A DNA stretch of 64,000 bases from CAZBME01 sp964645835 (GTDB lineage Bacteria > Desulfobacterota > Syntrophia > Syntrophales > UBA8958). Within the stretch, counting starts at the first letter, position 1. Every line of letters starts with the position of its first letter. A model generated the notes under the pieces. The model had not been told where the DNA came from. It was given only the letters and a program-made list of their open reading frames with translations, and ran no database searches. Where the stretch lies: contig CAZYDG010000080.1 in assembly GCA_964645835.1 (NCBI GenBank), forward strand, positions 1 through 64,000. Reading direction: 5' to 3'. Below are positions 50,623-59,689 of the stretch, piece by piece. The position numbers and the translations under genes are program-made.

Positions 50623-51243
50623 TCAGGGACGCAGGAGCCGTGCAGCACCTGCCATGGTTTCGACAATATCGTACATGTTTGAAATGTGCCCCACGGCAAT
50701 TTGGTCTCCAAGGCTGAAATAGTTGATGCAGGTCCCGCAAACCAGAATCTCTGTCCCGGCCTTTTCCAATGACTGCAAATCATCCAGGACAGTCGAGTCT
50801 CCAGTAGCCAGCTTGACGCCGGCATTATAACAAATAATGGTATCGGGCAGAGGTTTCAATTGTAGAAGGGTATGGATAAAGCTTCGTATCAGAACATCCC
50901 CCAGAGTATCATCACCTCGTCCCATGCGGTTGTCCGAAAGGACTACAACAAGGGCGCCCGTTGCCTTTTCAGTAGAGCAGGCAAGCTCTTCAGCAAAGGC
51001 CTCGGCATCCATCTGGTGCTCCTCCGACGCTGCTGTTCGGGCCAAAAAAATTTCCCGGATACCGTTTCCTCTATCAGTTACAGAGACAGTGCAGGCCATT
51101 TTAACAGCGAGTCGCCGAATATTCTCCACTGCGGCGTCATTATCGACGAGGATGGTCATGGCTTGGTTGTCTTCGATGGCCTTTTTCGCCAAAATTACAG
51201 GTTGCGGGCAGGCAAGCCCTCGGGCGTCAATGGTTACCGGCAT
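50623..51243 (-). CDS. yedF: YedF selenium-metabolism protein (TusA-DsrE fusion)
   Basis: 206 residues: an N-terminal TusA/SirA-like domain with DARGLACPQPVILAKKAI, then a DsrE-like domain with VVLSDNRMGRGDDTLGDVLIRSF and a CGTCINYF cysteine pair. This fusion is the selenium-metabolism YedF family, found in genomes that use selenium. Supports the selenocysteine reading of mvhD. First gene of its operon; the 51244-51922 gap upstream holds the tandem palindromic repeats. Confidence 0.9.
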   Translation of the reverse strand: MPVTIDARGLACPQPVILAKKAIEDNQAMTILVDNDAAVENIRRLAVKMACTVSVTDRGNGIREIFLARTAASEEHQMDAEAFAEELACSTEKATGALVVVLSDNRMGRGDDTLGDVLIRSFIHTLLQLKPLPDTIICYNAGVKLATGDSTVLDDLQSLEKAGTEILVCGTCINYFSLGDQIAVGHISNMYDIVETMAGAARLLRP

Positions 51244-51922
51244 AGGTTATGTCCTTTTATCAGTTGCTTGATAGCAACATTATTTCATGATCCTTTCTCA
51301 CCTGCAAGGTCTTTCAGCAACAGATCTTTCAGTAATAGAATTGAGATGTGCGGGGCATTGGTCTTACGGTTCAGGTGATTTTCCCCTATTTCAATTGCAG
51401 TTTACGGTAGTTATACCAGTTGGGGAAAATCATATTTACCTCCAGACCAAACCCCGCCCATCCTGTACAGATTTTATCAAAGTATTTGTGGTTCTGTGGT
51501 GTATTACAGATGGAATTGAGATGTGCGGGGCATTGGTCTTTACGGTTCAGGTGATTTTCCCCTATTTCAATTGCAGTTTACGGTAGTTATACCAGTCGGG
51601 AAAAATCATATTCACCTTCAGACCAAAACCCCGCCCATCCTGGACAGATTTTTTCAAAGTATTTGTGGTTCTGTGGTGTATTACAGATGGAATTGAGATG
51701 TGCGGGGCATTGGTCTTACGGTTCAGGTGATTTTCCCCTATTTCAATCGCAATTAACAGCAGTTATACCAGTCGGGAAAAATCATATTCACCTCCAGACC
51801 AAAACTCCGCCCATCTTGGGCAGCTTTTATTAAAGTCTTTTGGGCTTTTGTGGTGTATTCGGAAATAAGGTAGCCTTAATTAAGATAATTATGTTTCTCG
51901 ACATATTAATGATTAGTAGCCA
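51244..51922. other. Repeat-filled intergenic region
   Basis: About 680 bases between yedF and the CoA-transferase gene (both minus). Nearly all of it is the three-unit tandem array at 51338-51862. No gene supported; short open frames in it repeat with the array and have no coding character. Confidence 0.7.
51338..51862. repeat. Tandem array of three palindromic repeat units
   Basis: Units begin at 51338, 51513 and 51690 (each at GAATTGAGATGTGCGGGG), period 175-177 bp; the first two are nearly identical, the third has diverged in its second half. Each unit has inverted arms: GCGGGGCATTGGTCTTACGG...GATTTTCCCC and, about 34 bases on, GGGGAAAATCATATTTACCT...ACCAAACCCCGC, so each can fold into a hairpin of about 36-bp arms. 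Single diverged relatives occur at 6512 and 31282. Confidence 0.88.
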
Positions 51923-53269
51923 TCACGCGATTTTGTTGCTTCTTCTCCAGATACCCTGATTTTGTGCTGCTTTGATCAGGTCGTCACGCTTGTCGGGATG
52001 GGCGATGCTGATGAGCAGGGCCGCCCGTTCCCATGTGGATTTCCCTTTAAGGTTGACCATGCCGAATTCTGTCACGATATAGTGCACAACCGTATATGGA
52101 ACCGTAACGATGGCTCCGGGCGTCAGTGTGGGGACAATTCGTGATTTGATTTCTCCACTTTTCTTATTAAGTTTCGTCGCGCTCATGCAAATGAAAGCCT
52201 TTCCTCCCTTAGAGAGATAGGCGCCGTAAGTGTAGTCGAATTGCCCGCCCGTCCCGGATATCTGCCTTACGCCTGACGACTCGGAACAGACTTGACCGTA
52301 AAGATCGATTTCCACTGCGTTGTTGATGGCCACCATGTTGTTGTTCATGGCGATGCGCGAGGGATTATTGGTATAGTCGCAAGGATATATTGCACAAGTG
52401 GGATTATGATCGAGAAATTCGTAGAGCTTGGAACTTCCCATGGCGAAAGTATAGACCATTTTACCTGTATCCACAGACTTCTTCGAATTGTTGACTCGAC
52501 CTGCCTGACACATGTCGACAAACGAGTCACAAAGCATTTCCGTATGGACGCCTAGATCTTTCAAGTCGGATTGAGCAATCATCATCCCGACCGCATTCGG
52601 CATGCCGCCGATACCAAGTTGAATGCACGAGCCATCATGGATCTCATCGACGATAAATTTGGCAATCTTGCTGTCTTCCTCGCTCATCGGGAGTGCTGGT
52701 ACACTGAAGAGCGGCTGGTTGTCTGATTCGACGATATGGTGCACTTCGGAAATATGCAGCGCTTCGCTAAAGCCGCCATAGCAGTAAGGAACAGCATCGT
52801 TCACTTCAACGATAATCTTCTTTGAGCGACGGCTGGTGGCCTTGGACGACGAGCATGATGGCCCGAAATTGAAGTAGCCGCTCTTGTTCATCGGGGCAAC
52901 TTTCACGATGAAAACGTCTGACTGGCAGAACCCATTGTCCCAGTAGGAAGCGCCTTCAGAATAGAGAAGGGGAATGTAATTGCAAAGTCCTTTGTCGTGA
53001 AGCATGCGATCACCACCGCTGAAATGCCAGCAGTTGTAGTTGAACTTCTCCCGCGTGGGATCCGCCACTGCGACGGCTGCCAGACCCGGATAAGTGACTC
53101 CGCACACATTGACATCGGTTAATTCATCGGCTCGTTTGGCCAGAAACGGATCAAGATATGTCGGAGAGCAGGCAAAGTGACCGTAATTCACCCAATCGCC
53201 GGATTTTACGATGCCAACAGCGTCCTCGGCAGTAGTCAGTTTATTCTTGTATTCTTCCATGTAATTCAT
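51923..53269 (-). CDS. 4-hydroxybutyrate/butyrate:acetyl-CoA CoA-transferase-like
   Basis: 448 residues of the acetyl-CoA hydrolase/transferase family (AbfT/Cat2-like). Features: LGIGGMPNAVG, the catalytic-Glu region HTEMLCDSFVDM, and the GTGGQFDYTYGAYLSKGGKAF and VPYTVVHYIVTEFGMVNLKGKS stretches. Beside 4-hydroxybutyryl-CoA dehydratase it most likely activates 4-hydroxybutyrate with acetyl-CoA; succinate or butyrate are alternatives. Start ATG 53269 has AAAGGAG at nine bases. Last gene of the sigma-54-controlled operon, 13 bases after the transporter. Confidence 0.88.
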   Translation of the reverse strand: MNYMEEYKNKLTTAEDAVGIVKSGDWVNYGHFACSPTYLDPFLAKRADELTDVNVCGVTYPGLAAVAVADPTREKFNYNCWHFSGGDRMLHDKGLCNYIPLLYSEGASYWDNGFCQSDVFIVKVAPMNKSGYFNFGPSCSSSKATSRRSKKIIVEVNDAVPYCYGGFSEALHISEVHHIVESDNQPLFSVPALPMSEEDSKIAKFIVDEIHDGSCIQLGIGGMPNAVGMMIAQSDLKDLGVHTEMLCDSFVDMCQAGRVNNSKKSVDTGKMVYTFAMGSSKLYEFLDHNPTCAIYPCDYTNNPSRIAMNNNMVAINNAVEIDLYGQVCSESSGVRQISGTGGQFDYTYGAYLSKGGKAFICMSATKLNKKSGEIKSRIVPTLTPGAIVTVPYTVVHYIVTEFGMVNLKGKSTWERAALLISIAHPDKRDDLIKAAQNQGIWRRSNKIA

Positions 53270-53282
53270 GGCATATTCTCCT

Positions 53283-54017
53283 TTAAGGTTTGATGAACGG
53301 TTTTGGTACGGGAATAATTGCTTTTCCGTAAGCCGTGTTAACCATGATCGCACCGGCATGATAGAGCGAACTGAGACCGATGAATACAAAGCCATAAGCG
53401 ATGATCAACTTTGTCGTCTTGACATCGATGATACTGAACCATCCAGTATCCAGACCCGCAAGGAGGAATAGCAGGATATCGGCCAAAACAAATCCTGAAA
53501 AGAAAACCCAACTTCCCCGAGCATAGCATGGGGTCGCAACGGTCAGAAATCCTGCGCCTGCCATCCACATCCAGCCTTCAACATGCACCGCTTTCTGAAT
53601 CATGGCGCCGACGGCTGGACCGACACTAGACATAGCCGTCTTGATCTGGTCGGGAGACAGCATGTCCGGCTTCAGGCCGGCAGCGGCAGCGGCCGCTTCC
53701 AGGGCCGCCTTGGCGGCTTTAGGTCCAAATATGAAGGAAATCATATACCATTTCATAAAGACGCTCATGGCTGCCGCCAACATGAAAAAAGCGCTGAAGA
53801 AAAGAAAAACGTTGCCGCCTGCAATGTTATGATCTTTCATCTCCACAATGCCTACAATAAACTGTACGATAAAACCGGCTACGAGCCAGCAGGCCAGAAG
53901 CGGTAGACCGTTTACATCCACTAATCCGAGAAAATAGGCCGCAAATCCGAAAACGGCAATTGCCAGCGCTCCTAAACCCGCCGGAGCCGGTGATGCAAAA
54001 CTGTGATCTTGAGACAT
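53283..54017 (-). CDS. GPR1/FUN34/YaaH (SatP)-type acetate transporter
   Basis: 244 residues with six membrane segments. The family N-terminus PAPAGLGALAIAVFGF, GGNVFLFFSAFFMLAAAM and a C-terminal GLSSLYHAGA are present. An Ala-rich, soluble-looking insert of about 50 residues (KAAKAALEAAAAAAGLKPDM...) lies between membrane segments and is absent from the classical 190-residue SatP. It may import 4-hydroxybutyrate or move acetate; the direction is unknown. Ribosome site GGGGGG. Confidence 0.86.
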   Translation of the reverse strand: MSQDHSFASPAPAGLGALAIAVFGFAAYFLGLVDVNGLPLLACWLVAGFIVQFIVGIVEMKDHNIAGGNVFLFFSAFFMLAAAMSVFMKWYMISFIFGPKAAKAALEAAAAAAGLKPDMLSPDQIKTAMSSVGPAVGAMIQKAVHVEGWMWMAGAGFLTVATPCYARGSWVFFSGFVLADILLFLLAGLDTGWFSIIDVKTTKLIIAYGFVFIGLSSLYHAGAIMVNTAYGKAIIPVPKPFIKP

Positions 54018-54134
54018 AAAACCCCCCTTATTTGATTGTTTGATGATGCTGTCAAAACCATTGTCCAACTTTAATATGCCGTATCCATGATATTGCCGCG
54101 CCCTGCATCACCTCCTTCTATAACGGATCGAGAC

Positions 54135-55574
54135 TCAGTCGTTGATATCAGCCAGAGCCTTCGCCCATTTGATCTTCTGCGGAAGCATGCCCAGACGCTG
54201 GTACATGACACGCTGACTCTGAGGAGGACCAGCACCGTGCATGCTTTCGACCAGGCATGTCCCGCCAGTCATGTTCTCGATGAGCCGCAGGATCTTCATC
54301 CTAGACAAGACCGGTATACCGGCGACTCCGGCCATGTATTTTTCGACAAACTTTCCTATTTCGGGGCTCTTGAAATCATTGGCAAACGGCATGGTCGCCA
54401 TGATCCCGCCGGCCACATCATGGGCCAGGCGGGAGATCTCATAGATGTTGCGGGTTATGTTATGCTTCGTACAATTTGCGAGGATCGGATCTGGATAGAA
54501 AGAGCCGCATGCGGTCTTCGATCCCATGGCCGAACAGGCAATGGAACCTGAATAGACCGTCTCCGCCAGGTGCATCATCTCGATGATCTTGTCCTTGACA
54601 TGAGAGGCGTTTGCCGTGCCCTGATACTGGGTAGCCAAAGCTGTGGCCCCGATAATGATATCCGACACGCCACCCTTGCAGCCTCCGTAATTCTGCCGAT
54701 GGAAGGTGGCGAAGCGCTCGACAAGAAGGCCGCTGAAGGCAGTCTCGCCGCACATGAAGACCCGTTCCCAGGGAACAAAGACATCCTCGAAGACGACAAG
54801 CGCCTCGCCGCCCACAACGCCGAATTCTTTATTGCCGGCATCGATTCCATCTTCGAGCTTCCTTTCCTCATTTGTCTGGCGACCGAAGATCAGCGTGATT
54901 CCAGGCGAATTGAGTGGAATGGCGGCGGCCACGGCATAGTCTTCATCGCCCCGGCCCATGTTCTGCGTGGGCATGATGAGAATTTCGTGACTGTTCACGG
55001 CGCCCGTCTGGTGCGCCTTCGCCCCGCGGATCACAATGCCGTTTTCGCGCTTCTCGACGATGCGGGTGAAGAGATCCGGATCTGCTTGTTCACCGGGACG
55101 TTTGGAGCGGTCGCCCTTCGGATCGGTCATGCCGCCCACCACCATGCGGTTCTCTTCCTGGATCATCTTCAGGAAAGCGACAAAACGGCGGAAGTAATCG
55201 GTCTTGCATGCAGCGTCAATCTCGTAGGTGGTCATATAGAGGGCATTCATGGCATCAAAGCCGACACATCGCTGATAGCAGCTCCCCGTTTCATGGGAGA
55301 TGAGACGCAGCATCTGGACTTTCCTCATTAGGTCATCCACCGACTGATGGATATGCGTAAATCGACTGATTTTTTTGCCCGTCAAGTGGCTGGTCGCCGT
55401 CAGCAGATCTTCGGTTTCCGGATTCAGCGCAAGCTCATAGGTTTTTGCGGCGGCGTTGATATGGGGAATGAAGGCCGGATGGGCCGTCACGTCGTCAATC
55501 TTCTTTCCGTTGTAATAGACATTCAAATGCTGTTCCTGCAAACTTCTAATGTAATCTTCTTTCGTCTTGATCAT
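54135..55574 (-). CDS. abfD: 4-hydroxybutyryl-CoA dehydratase
   Basis: Dehydrates 4-hydroxybutyryl-CoA to crotonyl-CoA (and isomerises vinylacetyl-CoA) with FAD and a 4Fe-4S cluster. With the start at 55574 the 479-residue product places the cluster ligands at Cys99, Cys103, His292 and Cys299, exactly the numbers of the Clostridium aminobutyricum enzyme, in ETGSCYQRCVG and FHRQNYGGCKGG. The flavin domain is that of the HpaB/acyl-CoA dehydrogenase-like fold. GAGGAG precedes the ATG. Supports a true dehydratase rather than a HpaB hydroxylase, which lacks the ligands. Confidence 0.95.
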   Translation of the reverse strand: MIKTKEDYIRSLQEQHLNVYYNGKKIDDVTAHPAFIPHINAAAKTYELALNPETEDLLTATSHLTGKKISRFTHIHQSVDDLMRKVQMLRLISHETGSCYQRCVGFDAMNALYMTTYEIDAACKTDYFRRFVAFLKMIQEENRMVVGGMTDPKGDRSKRPGEQADPDLFTRIVEKRENGIVIRGAKAHQTGAVNSHEILIMPTQNMGRGDEDYAVAAAIPLNSPGITLIFGRQTNEERKLEDGIDAGNKEFGVVGGEALVVFEDVFVPWERVFMCGETAFSGLLVERFATFHRQNYGGCKGGVSDIIIGATALATQYQGTANASHVKDKIIEMMHLAETVYSGSIACSAMGSKTACGSFYPDPILANCTKHNITRNIYEISRLAHDVAGGIMATMPFANDFKSPEIGKFVEKYMAGVAGIPVLSRMKILRLIENMTGGTCLVESMHGAGPPQSQRVMYQRLGMLPQKIKWAKALADIND

Positions 55575-55588
55575 GATCTCCTCACTTT

Positions 55589-57388
55589 TCATGTCATAAA
55601 ATGCGTTTCTTCAATCTTCATCAGGGACCGGTCATGTCTGTTGATGGCCGCAATTCTGCCATGGACTGCGGGAAGAATAGTGTTGGTATAGAACTGTGCC
55701 GTCAGGATTTTCGCCTCGTAATAGTTTTCGGTTTCGGTGTCTTGAGCCTGTTTGAGGCAGGCAATTGCGGCCTGCCAGATAAGTATCCACCCAATGACCA
55801 CGTCGCCTAAGATTTCCAGATAGGGTGTTGCCCAGGAATAGGCCAGATAGGCGTCCTCGGTTGAGGAGGCAGCGATCAGCGAATCCGTCAGGGTCGCTAT
55901 GGCCGCAACCGCATGCCCCAACTCCTGGGCAGAATCCCACAGTTTATCTATCTCCATTGCCGATAAAACAGTCTCTTTCATACGGTCCACAAGCAGCGCA
56001 AAGGCCCGCCCTTTCTTCATCCTGATTTTCCTGCCGAAGAGATCCATCGCCTGGATGCCATTTGTGCCTTCGTAGATGGAGGTGATCTTGCTGTCCCGGG
56101 CGCACTGCTCAACCTTGTACTCATGGCAGTAGCCGTAGCCGCCGTGAACCTGGATGGCGCGGACGCAGGTATCGAAACCGCGGTCGGAGCAATAAGCCTT
56201 GCAGATGGGTGTCAGGATTTCGACCAGATCGTGCCATTCGCTCCTGTCGGCATCGTTTTCGGCCACCGCCTCCTTGTCCATGCAGTAGGCCGTAAAGAGG
56301 ATGAGTGCCCTCATGCCTTCCGAATGGGCCTTCATCCAGACAAGATTTCTCCGGACGTCGGGATGATTGATGATGGCCGCCTGCGAGGTGTCCTTTGCGC
56401 CGAATGTTGGTCCCTGGCGTCTTTCGGAGGCAAAATGCAGCGTGTGATGATAGGCCGCCGATGCCTGGGCCATGCCCTGCATGCCGACGAGAATGCGCTG
56501 CTCGTTCATCATGTGGAACATAACCTGGATGCCCTTGCGTTCCGGTCCCAGAAGCTCTGCTTGACAGTGGCCCCGGTCGCCGAAGTTGAGCACGGCAGTC
56601 GCTGAACCTTTCATGCCCATTTTGTGCTCGATGCCGGAACAGACGATGTCATTATCAGCGAGCATTGTCCCCGTCTCATCCAGTCTGATCTTGGGAAGGA
56701 CAAAACACGTTAGGCCTCCGGTTCCCTCCGGATCGCCTTCAATCCGCGCCAGAAGAATATGGATAATATTCTCCGTCAGGTCCTGCTCTCCTCCCGTAAT
56801 GAAGATCTTGCTGCCCGTGATACTGAAGGAGCCGTCACCGTTGCGCACCGCTTTTGTGCGTATGGAGCCCACGTCGGAACCGGCCTGGGCTTCCGTAAGA
56901 TCCATGACACCGGCATACCGGCCCTCATAGAGGGGAACCATGTATTTTCTCTTCTGCTCTTCTGTGCCATAGAGCTCGATGACCTTGGCGGCGCTGTGGG
57001 TCAGGCCCGTATAGCCCATCAATGAATGGTTGGCGGCAAAGAACATCATGCTGCATGCATAGTGGAGTGAGCGAGGGGCATTCTGCCCGCCGACGCTGTA
57101 ATCCTCCGCCAAGGACATCCAGCCGCCCTCGCAGAACTTCTGATAAGGCGCCCGGTAGGGCTCGGGAATCATGACCCGTCCCTCTTTCCAGGCACAGCCG
57201 ATTTTATCACCAGGGCCGTTGGCAGGTGCGAAATCATTCTCGGCGAGTTTTTCGGCTGCCGTCAGAATCATCTCGAATGTTTCCCGCGAATGATCGTCAA
57301 AACGCGCCTCCCGGCAGAGTTCCTCAATGTGCAACTGTTCATAAAGAATAAAGCGGGTATCCCGCAGATCATTTAAATTGCTTGTCAT
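55589..57388 (-). CDS. Acyl-CoA dehydrogenase, long C-terminal type
   Basis: 599 residues, longer than the 380 of short-chain enzymes; of the DmdC/AcdA2-like class with an extra C-terminal helical domain (about 460-590). Motifs: MDLTEAQAGSDVGSIRT and SITGSKIFITGGE for FAD, HKMGMKGSATAVLNF, RAIQVHGGYGYCHEY and the catalytic-Glu loop SIYEGTNGIQAMDLFGRK. Could interconvert butyryl- and crotonyl-CoA or act on a longer or branched acyl-CoA. Start ATG 57388 follows GAGGAAG. Confidence 0.9.
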   Translation of the reverse strand: MTSNLNDLRDTRFILYEQLHIEELCREARFDDHSRETFEMILTAAEKLAENDFAPANGPGDKIGCAWKEGRVMIPEPYRAPYQKFCEGGWMSLAEDYSVGGQNAPRSLHYACSMMFFAANHSLMGYTGLTHSAAKVIELYGTEEQKRKYMVPLYEGRYAGVMDLTEAQAGSDVGSIRTKAVRNGDGSFSITGSKIFITGGEQDLTENIIHILLARIEGDPEGTGGLTCFVLPKIRLDETGTMLADNDIVCSGIEHKMGMKGSATAVLNFGDRGHCQAELLGPERKGIQVMFHMMNEQRILVGMQGMAQASAAYHHTLHFASERRQGPTFGAKDTSQAAIINHPDVRRNLVWMKAHSEGMRALILFTAYCMDKEAVAENDADRSEWHDLVEILTPICKAYCSDRGFDTCVRAIQVHGGYGYCHEYKVEQCARDSKITSIYEGTNGIQAMDLFGRKIRMKKGRAFALLVDRMKETVLSAMEIDKLWDSAQELGHAVAAIATLTDSLIAASSTEDAYLAYSWATPYLEILGDVVIGWILIWQAAIACLKQAQDTETENYYEAKILTAQFYTNTILPAVHGRIAAINRHDRSLMKIEETHFMT

Positions 57389-57461
57389 TTCAATCTTCCT
57401 CTTTTCTATTCGACACTCCAGTTCATGTAGAAACTGTGATGACTTCGGAATTATGATTTGG

Positions 57462-58673
57462 TCAATCGACGCGGATGACGGCGGCATCTCCCTGGGCCAA
57501 GCCTCCGCAGATGCCGCAGGCACCGATGCCTCCGCCACGCCGCCGCAGTTCGTAGACCATGGTCAGAAGGATCCGTGCGCCGCTGGCGCCGACGGGATGC
57601 CCCATGGCAATGGCGCCGCCATTGGGGTTGGTCTTTGCCGCCACTGTCTCCCATCGGTTCTCATAGATATCTGCCAGGAGTTTTGTCGAGACAAGGGGCA
57701 CAGCAGCAAATGCCTCATTTATTTCAACTACATCCACTTGATCGAGAGTTAAATGGGCCTTTGCCAGCGCACGTTGAATAGCTAAGCCGGGCACCTCCGC
57801 CATCCGTCGGGGCGCCTTGGCTATGCTGGCCATGGATATAATTGTTGCCAGGGGTTTGGCGCCAAGGGCTTTTGCTTGAGATCTTGTCATGACGATTACT
57901 GCCGATGCTCCGGCATCGAGACCGGGGGCGTTTCCCGCTGTAACGGTGGGACTTCCATAAACGGTTTTCAGCTTTGCCAATCCATCCAGCGTTGTATCGG
58001 CCTTGGGAAAATCATCGGCGGCAAATATCTTGGCTGGTCCTCGTTTCTGTGGAATCTCCACCGGCACGATTTCATCGGCGAACTTGCCTGCCGCTTTCGC
58101 AGTTTGATATTTACGTTGGGAATCGAGCGCCCATCCGTCTTGCATCTCCCTGGTAATCCCGTATTCAAGGGCCACCTCCCCGGCATCGGCAGCGAGTATA
58201 CCGAAACCGTTGTACTGGATGGGATTCAAGTGGTCGACCATGGCCAGAGGCGTAAGTCCGCGCCCCCATCGGTGGCCATTTATCACCACCGGAGTATTGC
58301 TCATATTCTCCGCCCCAACGGCCATGCAGGTCTTCGCCTCGCCGAGACGAATCGCCCGGTAGGCGAGCTGCACACAGACGAGAGATGAGCAACAGGCGCG
58401 ATCCACCGTGAGCGAGATCAGATCTTCCGGCAGGCCGGCTTTCAGGAGGGCTTGACGCCCGATGACATTATAATTGAGTGCAGCTTCGGACTGGATGCAC
58501 ATGCCGTAGTAGAGTTCGTCCAGATCGGCACCTTTAAGCCCCGCCTGGCCGAGGCATGCCTTGATGGCGGCAATGCCGAGTTCCATGCTGTGCATTTCGC
58601 GCAGATCGCCACCAAATCGGGAAAACGGCGTTCTCACACCGCTGACAATAACGATTTCATCTTTCTTATCCAT
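57462..58673 (-). CDS. Acetyl-CoA acetyltransferase (thiolase)
   Basis: 403 residues. Catalytic Cys94 in VDRACCSSLVC (the usual NRxCxSG; here Gly is replaced by Ser), NPNGGAIAMGHPVGASGAR with the catalytic His and the C-terminal CGICGGLAQGDAAV. Splits acetoacetyl-CoA to two acetyl-CoA, the end of the C4 route. Upstream of it lies an AT-rich 90-base gap that could hold a second promoter. Start at 58673 with AAAGAG nearby; a start at 58682 is also possible. Confidence 0.93.
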   Translation of the reverse strand: MDKKDEIVIVSGVRTPFSRFGGDLREMHSMELGIAAIKACLGQAGLKGADLDELYYGMCIQSEAALNYNVIGRQALLKAGLPEDLISLTVDRACCSSLVCVQLAYRAIRLGEAKTCMAVGAENMSNTPVVINGHRWGRGLTPLAMVDHLNPIQYNGFGILAADAGEVALEYGITREMQDGWALDSQRKYQTAKAAGKFADEIVPVEIPQKRGPAKIFAADDFPKADTTLDGLAKLKTVYGSPTVTAGNAPGLDAGASAVIVMTRSQAKALGAKPLATIISMASIAKAPRRMAEVPGLAIQRALAKAHLTLDQVDVVEINEAFAAVPLVSTKLLADIYENRWETVAAKTNPNGGAIAMGHPVGASGARILLTMVYELRRRGGGIGACGICGGLAQGDAAVIRVD

Positions 58674-58763
58674 TGATACCATCTCTTTCTACTATAATAT
58701 AAATTTTATACTAATATCTTAATATATGGCGATGACACACCGGTCGTTCGGATTAAGATTTCC

Positions 58764-59531
58764 TCACCAGATTGTATAGCCGCCGTCGATTGTCAGTACG
58801 GCGCCTGTCATATAGCCGGAAGCTTCCGAGGCGAGAAACATGGCCGCCCCAACTATTTCTTCGGGCTTCCCCAAGCGCTTGAGGGGGATTTTAAACCGGA
58901 GAAATTTCTTATGGGTCTCATCTTCCTGCTGTTGCCGTGTCATTTCCGTTTCAAAGAAGCCTGGTGCAATGCAGTTGACATTAATGCCGAATGGCGCCCA
59001 TTCAAGTGCCAGAGCTCGCGTCATCTGAGCAATGCCTGCCTTGGTGACGCAGTATGGCATCGTGACGTTTGCTGCCATGGTCCCCAGGATTGATCCGATA
59101 TTGATAATCTTGCCGCTATGACGCTCAACCATGCCCGCGCCCACAGCCTTGGAGAGGAGAAAGGCAGACTTCAGGTTTGTATCGATCACATCTTCCCAAT
59201 CCTCAACAGTCGTATCGAGGGCATACTTCATCGGAGCGATGCCGGCGTTGTTGATTAGAATATCCACTCGGCCGTATATGGAGAGGACCTTCTGTACCAT
59301 TGCGTCAATGCTTTCGGGGCTCTTGACATCAGTGGAGACGGCAATCGCCTTACCGCCCTTCTGAGTGATGTCATTCGCCGTTTCTTCAATCAGCGCCTTT
59401 GACCGGCTTGTCACCACGACCTTTGCGCCGCCCTCTCCGAGAGCCAGAGCCATCTCTCGGCCAAGCCCCTTGCTGCCGCCCGTCACGATGGCCACCTTGT
59501 CCGATGTCTTGAATCTTTCGAGATAATCCAT
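58764..59531 (-). CDS. Short-chain dehydrogenase/reductase, FabG-like
   Basis: 255 residues. NAD(P) motif TGGSKGLGREMALAL, NNAG, catalytic Ser in NIGSILG and YxxxK in PYCVTKAG, and the C-terminal YMTGAVLTIDGGYTIW. In this operon a 3-hydroxyacyl-CoA (3-hydroxybutyryl-CoA) dehydrogenase role is likely, but no crotonase is present in the window. First gene of the operon, about 45 bases downstream of the -24/-12 promoter. Confidence 0.88.
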   Translation of the reverse strand: MDYLERFKTSDKVAIVTGGSKGLGREMALALGEGGAKVVVTSRSKALIEETANDITQKGGKAIAVSTDVKSPESIDAMVQKVLSIYGRVDILINNAGIAPMKYALDTTVEDWEDVIDTNLKSAFLLSKAVGAGMVERHSGKIINIGSILGTMAANVTMPYCVTKAGIAQMTRALALEWAPFGINVNCIAPGFFETEMTRQQQEDETHKKFLRFKIPLKRLGKPEEIVGAAMFLASEASGYMTGAVLTIDGGYTIW

Positions 59532-59576
59532 AACTTGCCCGGCAATTATCCTTTCCTTCGATTTGCCGTTCAATAT

Positions 59577-59592
59577 TGCACTGCTTGTGCCA
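59577..59592 (-). promoter_or_regulatory. Sigma-54 (-24/-12) promoter of the acyl-CoA operon
   Basis: On the minus strand: TGGCACAAGCAGTGCA. It matches the consensus TGGCAC-N5-TTGCW at 10 of 11 fixed positions with the invariant GG and GC pairs 10 bases apart. It lies about 45 bases upstream of the SDR start codon and about 100-150 bases from two activator-type inverted repeats. Confidence 0.78.
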
Positions 59593-59689
59593 ACACGCAC
59601 GACGAGCAGGCCATGCCATATAAATCGTTGAATATATTTTAAAATTATTAAAGCTTGCATTTAGATTCAATCTGTGATGTTTCAATAAC

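Noticed and set aside
51287..51586. A 99-codon open frame inside the tandem array
   Set aside because: It only repeats the palindromic unit in one frame and has no ribosome site; the third unit breaks it.
51338..51862. CRISPR array
   Set aside because: Repeat units are about 176 bp with nearly identical content and no unique spacers; no cas genes nearby.
54570..55331. A plus-strand frame inside abfD
   Set aside because: Antisense to a gene with all catalytic residues; not coding.
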